Shown: positions 22,825-33,885 of the stretch, in pieces
Position numbering within the stretch: the first letter of the stretch is position 1
Layout: every line of letters begins with the position of its first letter
Origin: Guptibacillus hwajinpoensis
GTDB lineage: Bacteria; Bacillota; Bacilli; Bacillales; Bacillaceae_O
Direction of reading: 5' to 3'
DNA length: 33,919 nt
NCBI GenBank assembly: GCA_016841765.1
Contig: JAENYN010000047.1
Span: forward strand, 1-33,919
Translations under genes and position numbers: made by a program
Notes under the pieces: generated by a model
Told to the model about the DNA's origin: nothing
The model's database searches: none
What the model saw: the letters and a program-made list of their open reading frames with translations, nothing else

Positions 22825-22854
22825 GAATGAGAAACAGAGCCGGAGGCTATCCTA
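22825..22854 (+). promoter_or_regulatory. Possible sigma-G/sigma-F promoter of gpr
   Basis: GAATG (22825-22829), 18 bases and TATCCTA (22848-22854) fit the forespore consensus GNATR-N18-CATNNTA with one mismatch. gpr is transcribed by forespore sigma factors in B. subtilis. The gap between rpsT and gpr holds nothing else I recognise. Confidence 0.5.
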
Positions 22855-22893
22855 TTACAAATTGGACTATGCACAAGAATGGAGGAACGCGGT

Positions 22894-23997
22894 GTGAGTG
22901 AACAACTTGACTTAAGCAAATATCAAGTAAGGACAGATCTGGCTGTTGAGGCAAAGGAGCTTGTTGAAGAAAAGCAGGGGACAGGGGGCACTTTGCCGGG
23001 TGTGAGCGTTGTGGAAAGGGAGGAAGACGGGGTTAAAATCAGTGATGTCCGCATCGCTGAGGAAGGTGTTTCACAAATGGGAAAAAAGGCAGGCCGCTAT
23101 CTGACTTTCGAAACGCAGGGAATCCGCCGTCAGGATACGGAATTGCAAGCTGCCGTTGAACGGATTTTTGCATCATCCTTCAGTCAGTTCCTGAAGGATC
23201 TTGGAATTGAGAAAGATGCCCGGTGCCTTGTTGTCGGTCTCGGCAACTGGAATGTCACGCCTGATGCGCTCGGTCCGATTGCGGTCGAAAATTTGCTTGT
23301 GACCAGCCATTTATTTGAATTGCAGCCCGAAAGTGTGCAGGAAGGATTCCGGCCGGTAAGTGCAATTGCACCGGGAGTCATGGGGATAACCGGCATTGAA
23401 ACGAGCGATATTATTTTTGGTGTCATCGAGAAAACGAAACCTGATTTTGTCATAGCAATCGACGCCCTTGCCTCCCGGGCCGTTGAGCGGGTCAATGCAA
23501 CAATCCAGGTGTCGGATACCGGCATCCATCCAGGCTCAGGGGTGGGCAACAAGCGGAAAGAATTGAGCATGGAGACGCTCGGCATTCCGGTGATCGCAAT
23601 CGGAATCCCCACCGTCATTGATGCTGTGACAATCACAAGCGATACGATCGACTATATTTTGAAGCACTTCGGCCGGGAAACGCAAGAACAGGACCGCCCT
23701 TCCAGGTCGCTCGCCCCGGCGGGAATGACTTTCGGTGAAAAACGTGTATTGACTGAAGACGATCTGCCGGATGAAGAAAAACGAAAAATGTATATGGGCA
23801 TGATCGGTACGCTCGGCGATCAGGAGAAACGCCAGCTGATCCATGAAGTGCTGGCGCCGCTCGGACATAACTTAATGGTGACGCCGAAGGAGGTAGATGT
23901 ATTCATCGAAGATATGGCGAATGTGGTCGCTTCTGGTCTTAATGCCGCTTTGCATCACAAAGTCGATCAGGATAACACCGGTGCCTATACCCATTGA
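22894..23997 (+). CDS. gpr: GPR endopeptidase (spore protease), zymogen
   Basis: Protease of the A25 family that breaks down the small acid-soluble spore proteins at germination. It is made as an inactive precursor and cuts its own N-terminal propeptide. The cut site is visible: after [15 protein letters not shown] (15 residues) comes LAVEAKE, matching the known D-LAVE site. The conserved core is [64 protein letters not shown] and [20 protein letters not shown] start at GTG 22894, eight bases after GGAGG; an in-frame ATG at 22879 lies before that site. Length is 367 residues, as expected. spoIIP follows after 72 bases. Confidence 0.97.
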   Translation: MSEQLDLSKYQVRTDLAVEAKELVEEKQGTGGTLPGVSVVEREEDGVKISDVRIAEEGVSQMGKKAGRYLTFETQGIRRQDTELQAAVERIFASSFSQFLKDLGIEKDARCLVVGLGNWNVTPDALGPIAVENLLVTSHLFELQPESVQEGFRPVSAIAPGVMGITGIETSDIIFGVIEKTKPDFVIAIDALASRAVERVNATIQVSDTGIHPGSGVGNKRKELSMETLGIPVIAIGIPTVIDAVTITSDTIDYILKHFGRETQEQDRPSRSLAPAGMTFGEKRVLTEDDLPDEEKRKMYMGMIGTLGDQEKRQLIHEVLAPLGHNLMVTPKEVDVFIEDMANVVASGLNAALHHKVDQDNTGAYTH

Positions 23998-24069
23998 TCA
24001 CTGAAAAGCCGTTCTACTTTGTCCCGCTCTATCATAAATTGTGGTAGACAAGCTTGAAAGGGTGGGAAT

Positions 24070-25239
24070 ATGCGGATTAACCGAATCCCCGGAATCGTTG
24101 TGGCGATTGACGGGACAGGCCTGAAAAAGCTGGCCGTGATTTTTACGTTTGCTGTGATTACCATACTTGTGCTTGCAGGTATGATCACTTCCATAAAAGA
24201 GCCTTATCGTGTCTCTTCATCGTCACTGAACAATTTGACAACCCATTTGTCCGGCGAGTCACTCATCAGATTGATAGGGTTTGAAAATCCGTATTTTTCA
24301 AGTGCTGTTGAAGGTGGGAATCAGAATTTGGGGTTTTCTCACATGGCGTTTGAAATGATGACAAGTTTCAATCCTGATGATCCACGGAGTCTGCTCGGAA
24401 ACGAACTGCCGGGCTTTTCATTATTTGATGGAGAAATCGTCGTGGCAGGTGAAGGGACAAACTATACAAATATGCCGGTCGAATCCTCTGCACCGCTCGA
24501 AGTGCTGCTGGAAGAACGGGAGGCATCGATTGAAGAAGTTGAAGATGCCGCTCCAGAGCCGAATACCAAGACTCCGGCCGCCACTACCAACGGCAAGAAA
24601 GTGGTGTTTATTTATCAGTCGCATACCAGAGAATCGTTTTTGCCGCATTTGCCGAAAGGGACGATTCCCGACAATGCTTACCACCCTAAAGTGAACGTCA
24701 GTCTTGTCGGGGAACGGATGGGCCGGGAATTGGAAGCCAGAGGAATAGGGGCACAGGTAGATAAAACCGACATTACGGAAATTCTCCAGAAAAAAGGCTG
24801 GAAACACCCGAAATCATATGATGCCTCACGCCCTGTCATTAAAGAGGCGATGAAACAAAATGAAGATCTGAAGTTTTTCTTTGATATTCACCGGGATTAT
24901 CTCGGAAAGGACCACACGACTGCCACAATAAACGGCAAGGAATATGCGAGGACTTTCTTTGTGATCGGGGGAGAGCACCCGAGGTATGAACAGAACAAGA
25001 AACTTGCTATGGAGCTGCACCATGCAATGGAAAAAGCCTATCCCGGCTTGAGCAGGGGAGTAACGACCAAAAGCGGTCCCGGTACGAATGGAAAATTCAA
25101 TCAAGACCTTTCGGATAACTCCATCATCATCGAAATGGGAGGAGTCGGAAACAACCTTGATGAATTGTACCGCACGGCAGCAGCTGTAGCAGAGGTTTTC
25201 AGCGAATATTACTGGAAAACTGAAAAAACCGGAAAATAG
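24070..25239 (+). CDS. spoIIP: Stage II sporulation protein P
   Basis: Peptidoglycan amidase and endopeptidase that acts with SpoIID and SpoIIM to thin the septum so that the mother cell can engulf the forespore. It has one membrane helix (about residues 19-40), a variable outer linker rich in acidic residues and proline/threonine (about 150-178), and a zinc amidase-like domain (about 180-385). Likely metal and catalytic positions are in YQSHTRESF (near 185), FFDIHRD (near 274) and NSIIIEMGG (near 355). Length is 389 residues. CATAAATT at 24033-24040 resembles a sigma-E -10, but no good -35 precedes it. yqxA follows. Confidence 0.94.
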   Translation: MRINRIPGIVVAIDGTGLKKLAVIFTFAVITILVLAGMITSIKEPYRVSSSSLNNLTTHLSGESLIRLIGFENPYFSSAVEGGNQNLGFSHMAFEMMTSFNPDDPRSLLGNELPGFSLFDGEIVVAGEGTNYTNMPVESSAPLEVLLEEREASIEEVEDAAPEPNTKTPAATTNGKKVVFIYQSHTRESFLPHLPKGTIPDNAYHPKVNVSLVGERMGRELEARGIGAQVDKTDITEILQKKGWKHPKSYDASRPVIKEAMKQNEDLKFFFDIHRDYLGKDHTTATINGKEYARTFFVIGGEHPRYEQNKKLAMELHHAMEKAYPGLSRGVTTKSGPGTNGKFNQDLSDNSIIIEMGGVGNNLDELYRTAAAVAEVFSEYYWKTEKTGK

Positions 25240-25281
25240 CAGTTTGGAAATATGTTGAGCGATTGCAAAGGAGGTCGCGTT

Positions 25282-25644
25282 ATGGCGAATTTTATGCTGA
25301 AAATCCTATTTATGATCTCAATATTGTTCGTTGGCGTCCTGATCGGAATGCAGCAGGCCAACGACGGCATGCGGAGCATGAAAGGGTTTCAGGATTCCTT
25401 TTCGGGGGCTTTTGAAATATCGGAGACTGAGGACGGGAAAATGGAAGCGGAAGTTCTTGGCCAGTCGATCACCCGGCAAGATCTTGAGGAAAAACAAGAA
25501 AAGCTGGAAAATGCCAAGGCATTCAATGTTTTTTCTTCCCTGGGCACAAAACTGGCGGAAGCGGCAGGCTCAGCTTTCCGATGGATTTTACAAGCCCTGT
25601 CGATCGTTCTTGGCAAACTGCTCGGGTTGATCGCTTCGGTATAA
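25282..25644 (+). CDS. yqxA: YqxA family (DUF3679) membrane-anchored protein
   Basis: A 120-residue protein with an N-terminal membrane helix (about residues 5-24, ending in GVLIGMQQAND), an acidic middle part with a probable helix (DLEEKQEKLENAK), and an amphipathic C-terminal segment (WILQALSIVLGKLLGLIASV). It matches B. subtilis YqxA in place, directly after spoIIP, and in the GMQQANDGMRSMKGF stretch. The function is unknown. I start at ATG 25282, seven bases after AAGGAGG; the longer frame from 25252 has no site. A terminator follows, so spoIIP and yqxA probably form one unit. Confidence 0.88.
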   Translation: MANFMLKILFMISILFVGVLIGMQQANDGMRSMKGFQDSFSGAFEISETEDGKMEAEVLGQSITRQDLEEKQEKLENAKAFNVFSSLGTKLAEAAGSAFRWILQALSIVLGKLLGLIASV

Positions 25645-25700
25645 ATGCGATATGAAGGGTGTAAACCTGTAGGGATAATATGTCATGTAGCTATATTAGC

Positions 25701-25731
25701 AGACCGAATCACATATGGTTTGGTCTTTTTT
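25701..25731 (+). terminator. Intrinsic terminator of spoIIP-yqxA
   Basis: AGACCGAAT and GTTTGGTCT form a 9-bp stem (with G-T pairs), followed by six T. It ends just before the MITE-like element. Confidence 0.8.
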
Positions 25732-25737
25732 ATTGTT

Positions 25738-25920
25738 GGCTGTGTTAAAGCTCAATGTTGTTTTTTCTACTAGTTGATTGAAGTGGAAGGTGCGAGACTC
25801 CTGCGGGACTAGCGGGACAGCTGAGACCCCGCAGGAGCGCAGCGACGAGGGAGGCTCAGCGCCCGCCCCGCGGAAAGCGAGTACCTGCAACGGAAATCAA
25901 CACGACCGTTTAACAGAGCC
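25738..25920 (+). mobile_element. MITE-like element with terminal inverted repeats
   Basis: The 183-bp element begins GGCTGTGTTAAAG (25738-25750) and ends GTTTAACAGAGCC (25908-25920); the ends are inverted copies with 11 of 13 bases alike. TTATTGT stands on both sides (25730-25736 and 25921-25927), a likely target duplication. Inside lies a GC-rich core (25772-25901) with its own inverted ends GTTGATT/AATCAAC and the hairpin CTCCTGCGGG/CCCGCAGGAG. Related cores are at 33390-33527 (inverted) and 33795-33885. It has no transposase and must be moved in trans. The rest of the gap up to lepA (25928-26164) holds a hairpin at 26045-26069 and no gene I can see. Confidence 0.7.
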
Positions 25921-26164
25921 TTATTGTAAAAAGCCAGAAGTCCTGGAGTTGAACCACCTCGTTACTGCACTCATTGTAAATGAAAATTTCTTTCTGTGGT
26001 GTCATTTGGAAGAAGGTTTTTCGATGTCCTGAAGGTTTTCAGCCGGGCGGCTGTTCCCTGGAACCGCCCAATCAGTCCATGCGTGAAAAGGTGTCCGACT
26101 TAGGTTTATGAGTCATGCAAGACTGCGGCAATTTGTTATATTGCTTAGGTGGGGCAGCTGCCGA

Positions 26165-26193
26165 TTGAAGAAAGCCCGTACTATTGCTATAAT
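26165..26193 (+). promoter_or_regulatory. Sigma-A promoter of lepA
   Basis: TTGAAG (26165-26170), a 17-base spacer and TATAAT (26188-26193) with TGC before it (extended -10). The expected start is about 36 bases before the gene. Confidence 0.75.
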
Positions 26194-26235
26194 CGGAACT
26201 AGTGCAGTTCGCCGATAATGGTAGGAGTGAGATTT

Positions 26236-28071
26236 ATGAACAAAGATGATAAATTGAAACGACAGTCACGGATCCGCAACTTTTCGATCATCGCACATAT
26301 CGATCACGGCAAGTCCACCCTTGCCGACAGGATCCTTGAAAAGACGAGTGCGCTCACCCAGCGGGAAATGAAAGACCAGATGCTTGATGCGATGGACCTT
26401 GAGCGCGAACGCGGAATTACAATCAAGCTGAATGCGGTCCAATTGACATATAAGGCAAAAGATGGAGTGGAATATATTTTTCACCTGATCGATACACCGG
26501 GGCATGTCGATTTCACATATGAAGTGTCGCGGAGTCTTGCGGCCTGTGAAGGGGCTGTCCTCGTTGTAGATGCAGCTCAGGGAATCGAAGCCCAGACACT
26601 CGCCAACGTTTACCTGGCGCTGGATAACGATCTCGAAATCTTGCCGGTCATCAATAAGATTGACTTGCCGAGTGCCGATCCGGAACGGGTCCGCCAGGAA
26701 ATTGAAGATGTCATCGGTCTCGATGCCTCAGAAGCCGTTCTTGCTTCAGCAAAAGCGGGAATCGGAATTGAAGAGATTCTTGAGCAGGTCGTCGAAAAGG
26801 TTCCCGCACCTGCGGGGGACCCTGATGCTCCGCTGAAGGCGATGATTTTTGACTCGCTTTACGATTCTTACCGGGGGGTTGTCGCCTATATCCGGGTCGT
26901 TGAAGGATCCGTCAAAGTCGGCGACAAGGTCAGGATGATGGCAACGGGCAAAGAGTTTGAAGTCACGGAAATCGGCGTCTTCACACCGAAACCGGTGGCG
27001 AAAGATGAGCTGACTGTGGGTGACGTCGGCTTTTTGACCGCTTCAATTAAAAATGTGGGCGATACGCGTGTCGGGGATACGATAACACACGCGAAGCGGC
27101 CTGCAGCCGAACCGCTTCCGGGCTACCGCAGATTGAACCCGATGGTATACTGCGGTTTGTATCCGATCGATTCGAATAAATACAATGATCTTCGCGAAGC
27201 ACTTGAACGACTGGAGCTAAATGACTCTTCTCTTCAATATGAAGCGGAAACATCGCAGGCGCTCGGATTCGGATTCAGGTGCGGTTTTCTCGGCCTGCTT
27301 CATATGGAAATCATCCAGGAACGGATCGAAAGGGAATTCGGCATTGACTTGATCACGACAGCACCAAGTGTCGTCTATACAGTGACGAAGACAGACGGAG
27401 AAAAGAAGCAGGTTGACAATCCGTCATTGATGCCGGATCCACAGCTGATCGAAAAAGTCGAAGAACCGTATGTGAAAGCGACGGTAATGGTCCCGAATGA
27501 CTACGTTGGCCAGGTCATGGAGCTTTGCCAGACCAAGCGCGGCAATTTTAAGGATATGCAGTATCTTGATGAAATAAGGGTGAATATTGTTTATGAAATC
27601 CCGCTGTCTGAAATTGTCTATGACTTTTTTGACCAGCTGAAGTCAAGCACAAAAGGCTATGCCTCTTTCGATTATGAGCTTATCGGCTATAAAGAATCGA
27701 AACTCGTGAAAATGGACATTCTTTTGAATGCTGAAAAAATTGACGCCCTTTCCTTCATCGTCCACCGTGATTTTGCCTATGAGCGGGGCAAAGTGATCGT
27801 CGAAAAGCTGAAGGAACTCATTCCGCGCCAGCAATTCGAGGTGCCCGTACAGGCGACGATCGGCAACAAAATTGTGGCGCGCTCCACAATCAAAGCGATG
27901 CGCAAAAATGTCCTTGCAAAATGCTACGGCGGCGACATTTCCCGGAAACGGAAGCTTCTCGAGAAGCAGAAGGAAGGGAAGAAGCGCATGAAGATGGTCG
28001 GTTCTGTTGAAGTTCCTCAGGAAGCGTTTATGGCAGTTCTGAGCATGGATGACAACAAGAGTGACAACTAA
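26236..28071 (+). CDS. lepA: Elongation factor 4 (LepA)
   Basis: Ribosome-bound translational GTPase of 611 residues that acts in initiation or back-translocation under stress. GTPase motifs: G1 AHIDHGKST (residues 20-28), G2 in RERGITIK, G3 DTPGH near 87, G4 NKID near 140, G5 SAKAGIG. Then come the EF-G-like domains II, III and V, and the LepA-specific C-terminal domain with [35 protein letters not shown] start at ATG 26236, after TAGGAG; the longer frame from 26218 has no site. It is followed by a terminator and hemW, as in B. subtilis. Confidence 0.97.
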   Translation: MNKDDKLKRQSRIRNFSIIAHIDHGKSTLADRILEKTSALTQREMKDQMLDAMDLERERGITIKLNAVQLTYKAKDGVEYIFHLIDTPGHVDFTYEVSRSLAACEGAVLVVDAAQGIEAQTLANVYLALDNDLEILPVINKIDLPSADPERVRQEIEDVIGLDASEAVLASAKAGIGIEEILEQVVEKVPAPAGDPDAPLKAMIFDSLYDSYRGVVAYIRVVEGSVKVGDKVRMMATGKEFEVTEIGVFTPKPVAKDELTVGDVGFLTASIKNVGDTRVGDTITHAKRPAAEPLPGYRRLNPMVYCGLYPIDSNKYNDLREALERLELNDSSLQYEAETSQALGFGFRCGFLGLLHMEIIQERIEREFGIDLITTAPSVVYTVTKTDGEKKQVDNPSLMPDPQLIEKVEEPYVKATVMVPNDYVGQVMELCQTKRGNFKDMQYLDEIRVNIVYEIPLSEIVYDFFDQLKSSTKGYASFDYELIGYKESKLVKMDILLNAEKIDALSFIVHRDFAYERGKVIVEKLKELIPRQQFEVPVQATIGNKIVARSTIKAMRKNVLAKCYGGDISRKRKLLEKQKEGKKRMKMVGSVEVPQEAFMAVLSMDDNKSDN

Positions 28072-28167
28072 GGGACAGAATTGATTTGTAATGGGTTGAT
28101 TGGAGCAGAAATCGAGCGCCTTCAGCTTTAACGCCCCTCGCGAATCAGAGGCTTAAATAAAGAAAAG

Positions 28168-28196
28168 AACCGCAGGACATCGTCTTGCGGTTTTCT
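28168..28196 (+). terminator. Intrinsic terminator after lepA
   Basis: AACCGCA and TGCGGTT form the stem, followed by TTCTTC. The stretch 28094-28120 just before it begins like the repeat core at 33795, perhaps a worn remnant. Confidence 0.7.
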
Positions 28197-28225
28197 TCAT
28201 CCTATTAAGAAAAGAGGGATTCTTC

Positions 28226-29362
28226 GTGGTGAAAGCCGCCTATATCCATATCCCGTTCTGTGAACAAATATGTCATTACTGTGATTTCAATAAATTTTAT
28301 CTCGAAAATCAACCGGTCGAAGCTTATCTTGATGCGTTAATTCGGGAGATTGAGGCAACGCTGCACCAGCATCCGCATGATGAGCTGGAAACGATTTTTA
28401 TCGGCGGCGGAACGCCTACATCACTCAATCTGAATCAGCTTGAAACTCTTTTTAAAGGCATCAATAGAACCCTCGATTACAGCCCGGAGAATGTGGAATT
28501 CACTATGGAGGCAAACCCCGGCGACCTTGCAATGGAGAAACTCGCACTTATGAAAAGCATGGGGGTGAACAGGCTGAGCCTTGGGGTCCAGACATTCCAT
28601 GACGGGCTCCTGGAGAAAATTGGGAGGACCCACCGCTCCAAAGAAGCGGTGCAGGCGGTCGAGAATGCGAAAAATGCGGGTTTCGGCAACATTTCCATCG
28701 ATTTGATGTACGGTCTTCCAGGCCAGTCGATGCCGATGTTTGAAGAAAGCATTGCGATTGCAGGGGACCTTGGTGTTCAGCATGTTTCCAGTTACTCCTT
28801 GCAAATCGAGCCGAAGACAGTGTTTTATAACTTGATGCGTGCCGGGAAGCTTTCTCTGCCTCCGGAAGATACCGAAGCGGATATGTACGAAACGCTCATG
28901 GAGAGGATGGCAGAACTCGGGTTCTTACAATATGAAATCAGCAATTTTGCGAAGAAAGGATTTGAAAGCCGCCATAATCTCACATATTGGGCAAATGAGG
29001 AGTACTACGGGTTCGGTGCAGGGGCTCACAGCTATATCGGCGGAAAACGGAAAGCGAACGCAGGGCCGTTAAATCATTACCTTAATTTTGTGGATCAAAA
29101 AGGGACGGCATATATAGACGAACATCCTGTCACTGACCAGGAAAAAATGGAAGAGGAACTGTTCCTTGGACTGCGCCGGACTGCCGGGGTGAGCGCCGAT
29201 ACATTCCTTGCCAGATTCGGACGCCCCCTGAAGGAAGTTTTCGGGAAAGAACTCGCCGATCTTGTCCAGAAGGGGCTCATTGAACAAGATGAAAATACCT
29301 ATTCGCTTTCCAAAAAAGGCAGACTGCTCGGCAATGAGGTGTTTCAGGCATTTCTTAATTGA
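28226..29362 (+). CDS. hemW: Radical SAM protein HemW (coproporphyrinogen III oxidase-like)
   Basis: A 378-residue radical SAM protein of the HemN/HemW group. The iron-sulphur cluster cysteines are Cys12, Cys16 and Cys19 (CEQICHYC), and GGGTPT is the SAM contact. The HNLTYW motif (about residues 249-254) marks HemW, the heme chaperone branch, rather than the true oxidase HemN, and there is no fourth cysteine (CxxxCxxCxC): the residue after C19 is aspartate. It is often annotated as hemN in Bacillus. It should bind heme and help put it into respiratory proteins. The GTG start has GAGGG seven bases upstream; a second GTG follows directly. Confidence 0.93.
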   Translation: MVKAAYIHIPFCEQICHYCDFNKFYLENQPVEAYLDALIREIEATLHQHPHDELETIFIGGGTPTSLNLNQLETLFKGINRTLDYSPENVEFTMEANPGDLAMEKLALMKSMGVNRLSLGVQTFHDGLLEKIGRTHRSKEAVQAVENAKNAGFGNISIDLMYGLPGQSMPMFEESIAIAGDLGVQHVSSYSLQIEPKTVFYNLMRAGKLSLPPEDTEADMYETLMERMAELGFLQYEISNFAKKGFESRHNLTYWANEEYYGFGAGAHSYIGGKRKANAGPLNHYLNFVDQKGTAYIDEHPVTDQEKMEEELFLGLRRTAGVSADTFLARFGRPLKEVFGKELADLVQKGLIEQDENTYSLSKKGRLLGNEVFQAFLN

Positions 29363-29399
29363 CCGCTTCTTTTCTTTTTCATGATAGCGATTCAAACCG

Positions 29400-29429
29400 T
29401 TGACAATCTCCTTTTGCTTCTGTTAATTT
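29400..29429 (+). promoter_or_regulatory. Sigma-A promoter of the hrcA operon
   Basis: TTGACA (29400-29405) is a perfect -35. The -10 is poor: TTAATT 17 bases later, or TAATTT after a TG. CIRCE begins 12 bases downstream and should cover the transcription start. Confidence 0.65.
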
Positions 29430-29439
29430 ATTATTAGAT

Positions 29440-29466
29440 TTAGCACTCGTCACATCAGAGTGCTAA
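29440..29466 (+). promoter_or_regulatory. CIRCE operator (HrcA binding site)
   Basis: TTAGCACTC (29440-29448), nine bases, GAGTGCTAA (29458-29466): a perfect match to the CIRCE consensus. HrcA binds it and represses hrcA-grpE-dnaK until heat shock uses up GroEL, which HrcA needs to stay active. It lies 14 bases before the hrcA start, so the operator is also in the leader. Confidence 0.98.
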
Positions 29467-29480
29467 CAGAGGTGATATGG

Positions 29481-30515
29481 ATGTTAACCGACCGGCAATT
29501 GTTGATTCTGCAAGTGATTATTGACGATTTTGTCCGTACAGCTCAGCCAGTGGGATCGCGTTCCATTGCTAAAAAAGAAGATGTGAGTTACAGCCCGGCG
29601 ACGATCCGCAATGAAATGGCGGACCTCGAAGACATGGGTTTCCTTGAAAAGACTCACAGTTCTTCTGGCCGGGTACCGTCGGAAAAGGGATATCGCTTTT
29701 ATGTCGATCACCTGATGTCGCCATTTCAGCTGACAAACCCGGAGATCGACCATATCCGCATGCTGTTCAAAGAAAAAATCTATGAACTGGAGAAAGTTGT
29801 GCAGCAGTCGGCCCATATTTTGTCGGAACTGACCAACTATACATCCATCGTTCTCGGGCCGCAAATGTACGAAACAAAAGTGAAGCAAATCCAGATCATT
29901 CCGCTGACGAGTGAAACGGCCGTCGCAATCATCGTGACGGATACCGGGCATGTGGAAAACCGGACTTTCACGATGCCGGCCGGCATCAATTCGTCAGATA
30001 TTGAAAAACTGGTCAACATCCTTAATGAGCGGCTGAAGAACATTCCGCTTGCTGATCTTCATGATAAGATTTATAAGGAAGTCGCCGGATATTTGCGGAA
30101 ATATGTCCACAACTATGAGAACATTATGGGCATCCTGTCGGATACGTTTTCCGTCCAGCAGGTTGAAAAGCTATATTTCGGTGGCAAGACGAATATGCTA
30201 TCGCAGCCTGAATTCAATGATGTCGAAAAGGTGCGGCGGCTTATGGCCATGATCGAACAGGAAGATCTCCTGTATCATATGCTCCGTACCGACAGCAAAA
30301 AGGGCATCCATGTGAAAATCGGCCATGAAAATGAACACCAGTCGATGCAGGATTGCAGCCTGATTACCGCAACTTATTCGAACGGCTCCGTTGACCTCGG
30401 AACCATCGCCATTTTAGGCCCGACAAGGATGGAATATTCGAAGGTCATCAAACTTCTTGATGTCTTTTCCCGTGATTTGACAAAAAGACTGACGGCTTTG
30501 CATCAAAACCGGTAA
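29481..30515 (+). CDS. hrcA: Heat-inducible transcription repressor HrcA
   Basis: A 344-residue repressor of class I heat-shock genes. The N-terminal winged helix (about residues 1-75) starts [27 protein letters not shown] and has [40 protein letters not shown]. The rest is the GAF-like and dimer domain, with FYGGKTNM-type [14 protein letters not shown] and [16 protein letters not shown] start at ATG 29481, after GAGGTG; a GTG at 29460 opens the frame earlier but lies in the CIRCE operator. It represses its own operon through that site. Confidence 0.97.
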   Translation: MLTDRQLLILQVIIDDFVRTAQPVGSRSIAKKEDVSYSPATIRNEMADLEDMGFLEKTHSSSGRVPSEKGYRFYVDHLMSPFQLTNPEIDHIRMLFKEKIYELEKVVQQSAHILSELTNYTSIVLGPQMYETKVKQIQIIPLTSETAVAIIVTDTGHVENRTFTMPAGINSSDIEKLVNILNERLKNIPLADLHDKIYKEVAGYLRKYVHNYENIMGILSDTFSVQQVEKLYFGGKTNMLSQPEFNDVEKVRRLMAMIEQEDLLYHMLRTDSKKGIHVKIGHENEHQSMQDCSLITATYSNGSVDLGTIAILGPTRMEYSKVIKLLDVFSRDLTKRLTALHQNR

Positions 30516-30577
30516 GTATGGAAACCTTGTGTCAGCGAGCCGGGCATGTTAGAACAAGAGTGTTGATTGATTGAAGG

Positions 30578-30623
30578 AAAAGCAGGGGACCGGATGCATT
30601 GATCACTGCTCCAGCCTGCTTTT
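30578..30623 (+). promoter_or_regulatory. Hairpin between hrcA and grpE, probable mRNA processing element
   Basis: AAAAGCAGG (30578-30586) and CCTGCTTTT (30615-30623) form a perfect 9-bp stem in the 160-base gap before grpE. In B. subtilis the operon mRNA is cut between hrcA and grpE, so the repressor part decays faster; this hairpin is in the right place to protect the 5' end of grpE-dnaK mRNA. It could also act as a weak terminator. Confidence 0.5.
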
Positions 30624-30675
30624 GCTTCGTTCATCATACAGCAAAGAAATGCACACAGTTTCAGGAGGTGAAAGA

Positions 30676-31287
30676 ATGGATAAGGAACGAAACAAGGAAG
30701 TGGAAGACATGCAGGATACACCTGGAAATGAAGAAACTGCTGAGGCGAAGGAAACTGCCGGGCCGGAAGAGGACACAGCCCCGGTAAGTGAAGTCCATGA
30801 GGAAATAGAGGCTGATAATGAATCAGCTGAGGACGCGCCTTCCGAAATGGCTGAATTACAGGCGAAATTAGATGAAACGACGAACCGCATGCTCCGTGTC
30901 CAGGCGGACTTTGACAATTACCGCCGCCGTTCGAAGACAGAAAAAGAGGTTGCGGAAAAATATAAAGCCCAGAGCCTGATTACAGAGTTGCTTCCTGCTC
31001 TTGACAATTTTGAGCGGGCTATGGCTGTGGAAGTTGAATCCGAAGATGCAAAGTCCCTTATGCAGGGTATGGAAATGGTCTATCGCCAGTTGAATGATGC
31101 CCTGTCAAAAGAAGGCCTTGAGGAAATCAAAGCAGAAGGTGAACAATTCGACCCCCATTTCCATCAGGCAGTGATGCAGGTCCAGGAAGAAGGCTACGAA
31201 TCAAATCAGGTGGTTGAACAATTCCAAAAAGGGTATAAACTCAAAGACCGCGTCATCAGGCCGGCCATGGTAAAAGTAAATCAATAA
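30676..31287 (+). CDS. grpE: Nucleotide exchange factor GrpE
   Basis: A 203-residue dimeric protein that releases ADP from DnaK. The N-terminal 60 residues are very acidic and without order, as often in Bacillus. A long helix follows ([32 protein letters not shown]), then the beta-wing domain with the signatures [12 protein letters not shown] and [11 protein letters not shown] and [18 protein letters not shown] start at ATG 30676, after AGGAGGTG; a TTG at 30571 in the same frame would place the hairpin in the gene. dnaK follows after 38 bases. Confidence 0.97.
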   Translation: MDKERNKEVEDMQDTPGNEETAEAKETAGPEEDTAPVSEVHEEIEADNESAEDAPSEMAELQAKLDETTNRMLRVQADFDNYRRRSKTEKEVAEKYKAQSLITELLPALDNFERAMAVEVESEDAKSLMQGMEMVYRQLNDALSKEGLEEIKAEGEQFDPHFHQAVMQVQEEGYESNQVVEQFQKGYKLKDRVIRPAMVKVNQ

Positions 31288-31310
31288 TAAAGGCTACATA
31301 CAGACATTAA

Positions 31311-33152
<1,842 letters not shown>

Positions 33153-33216
33153 ATCCTGGCAAACGACCATGCAAGACTGCACTGTGCAGGCTTGAGCTTC
33201 TACAGATGAACAGTTT

Positions 33217-33251
33217 GTCAAAGCCAGGGGATACCTGGCTTTGACTTTTTT
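33217..33251 (+). terminator. Intrinsic terminator after dnaK
   Basis: TCAAAGCCAGG and CCTGGCTTTGA form an 11-bp perfect stem (with a four-base loop), followed by CTTTTTT. Seven bases later the repeat mosaic begins. Confidence 0.88.
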
Positions 33252-33257
33252 CTTGTT

Positions 33258-33766
33258 GGCTGTGTTAAAGCTCAATGTTGTTATTCAGCGGCAAAGTATA
33301 AATCTTATAGATCGGAATTTAAATTTTTATCTTATCAAACCCACCTTTTAAAAACTGCAAAAATGATAGCAGGTTATTCTGGAGATTGCCCGTTCCTTTC
33401 CGCTGCAGGCATTCGCTTTCCGCGGGGCGACCGGGGAGCCTCCTCAGCGCTGTTCGCGCTTCCGGGGTCTCCCCTGTTCGCTACTCCCGCAGGAGTCGAA
33501 TGCCTTCCGCTGCAATCCACTCAGTTGTAAAACAAAAAGTTTGCAAAAGGAATAAACAACTATGATATGGAGTTCATGGCCACTTTGGTGATTTAAGGAA
33601 AACTGATCACACCTTTTTTGAAAAGATCTTTTATCATTTAAGATAGATAGACCTGGATAGAAGATTTGAATTAAACGATTATTCTTATTGGCAATAGAGT
33701 GTCTTCTTCATTTTTTAAATAAACGGAGCAGGATTGCTTGTTTTTATACAAACCACCGTTTAACAA
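33258..33766. repeat. Decayed repeat mosaic bounded by MITE-like ends
   Basis: The left edge shares 30 identical bases (33253-33282) with 25733-25762, the left end of the MITE-like element. ACCGTTTAACA near 33756-33766 matches the start of that element's right end. Between them lies an inverted GC-rich core (33390-33527) related to 25772-25901. The remainder is AT-rich with no gene that I can support. The layout suggests an old element that was split by another one. Confidence 0.55.
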
Positions 33767-33794
33767 ATAAAAGCGGGACAGCTGTTCATGCACC

Positions 33795-33885
33795 AGTTGA
33801 TTGGAGCGGAAGAGGCTCGACTCCTGCGGGAATAGCGGGACAGCTGAGACCCCGCAGGAGCTCGAGCGACGAGGAGCATTCCTGT
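33795..33885 (+). repeat. Third, truncated copy of the GC-rich repeat core
   Basis: AGTTGATTGGAGCGGAAGAGG, then CTCCTGCGGGAATAGCGGGA and CAGCTGAGACCCCGCAGGAG, follow the first half of 25772-25901 almost base for base, and the similarity then stops after GCGACGAGGAG. The hairpin CTCCTGCGGG/CCCGCAGGAG is kept. Confidence 0.75.

Noticed and set aside
25778-26032. Open frame of 84 codons through the GC-rich repeat
   Set aside because: It runs through the inverted-repeat core of the MITE-like element, and no ribosome site precedes it; not a gene.
28094-28120. A further copy of the GC-rich repeat core after lepA
   Set aside because: Only the first 25 or so bases resemble it; too short to list as a repeat on its own.
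29460-29480. Earlier GTG start of hrcA
   Set aside because: It lies in the CIRCE operator and lacks a ribosome site; the ATG at 29481 fits the family start.
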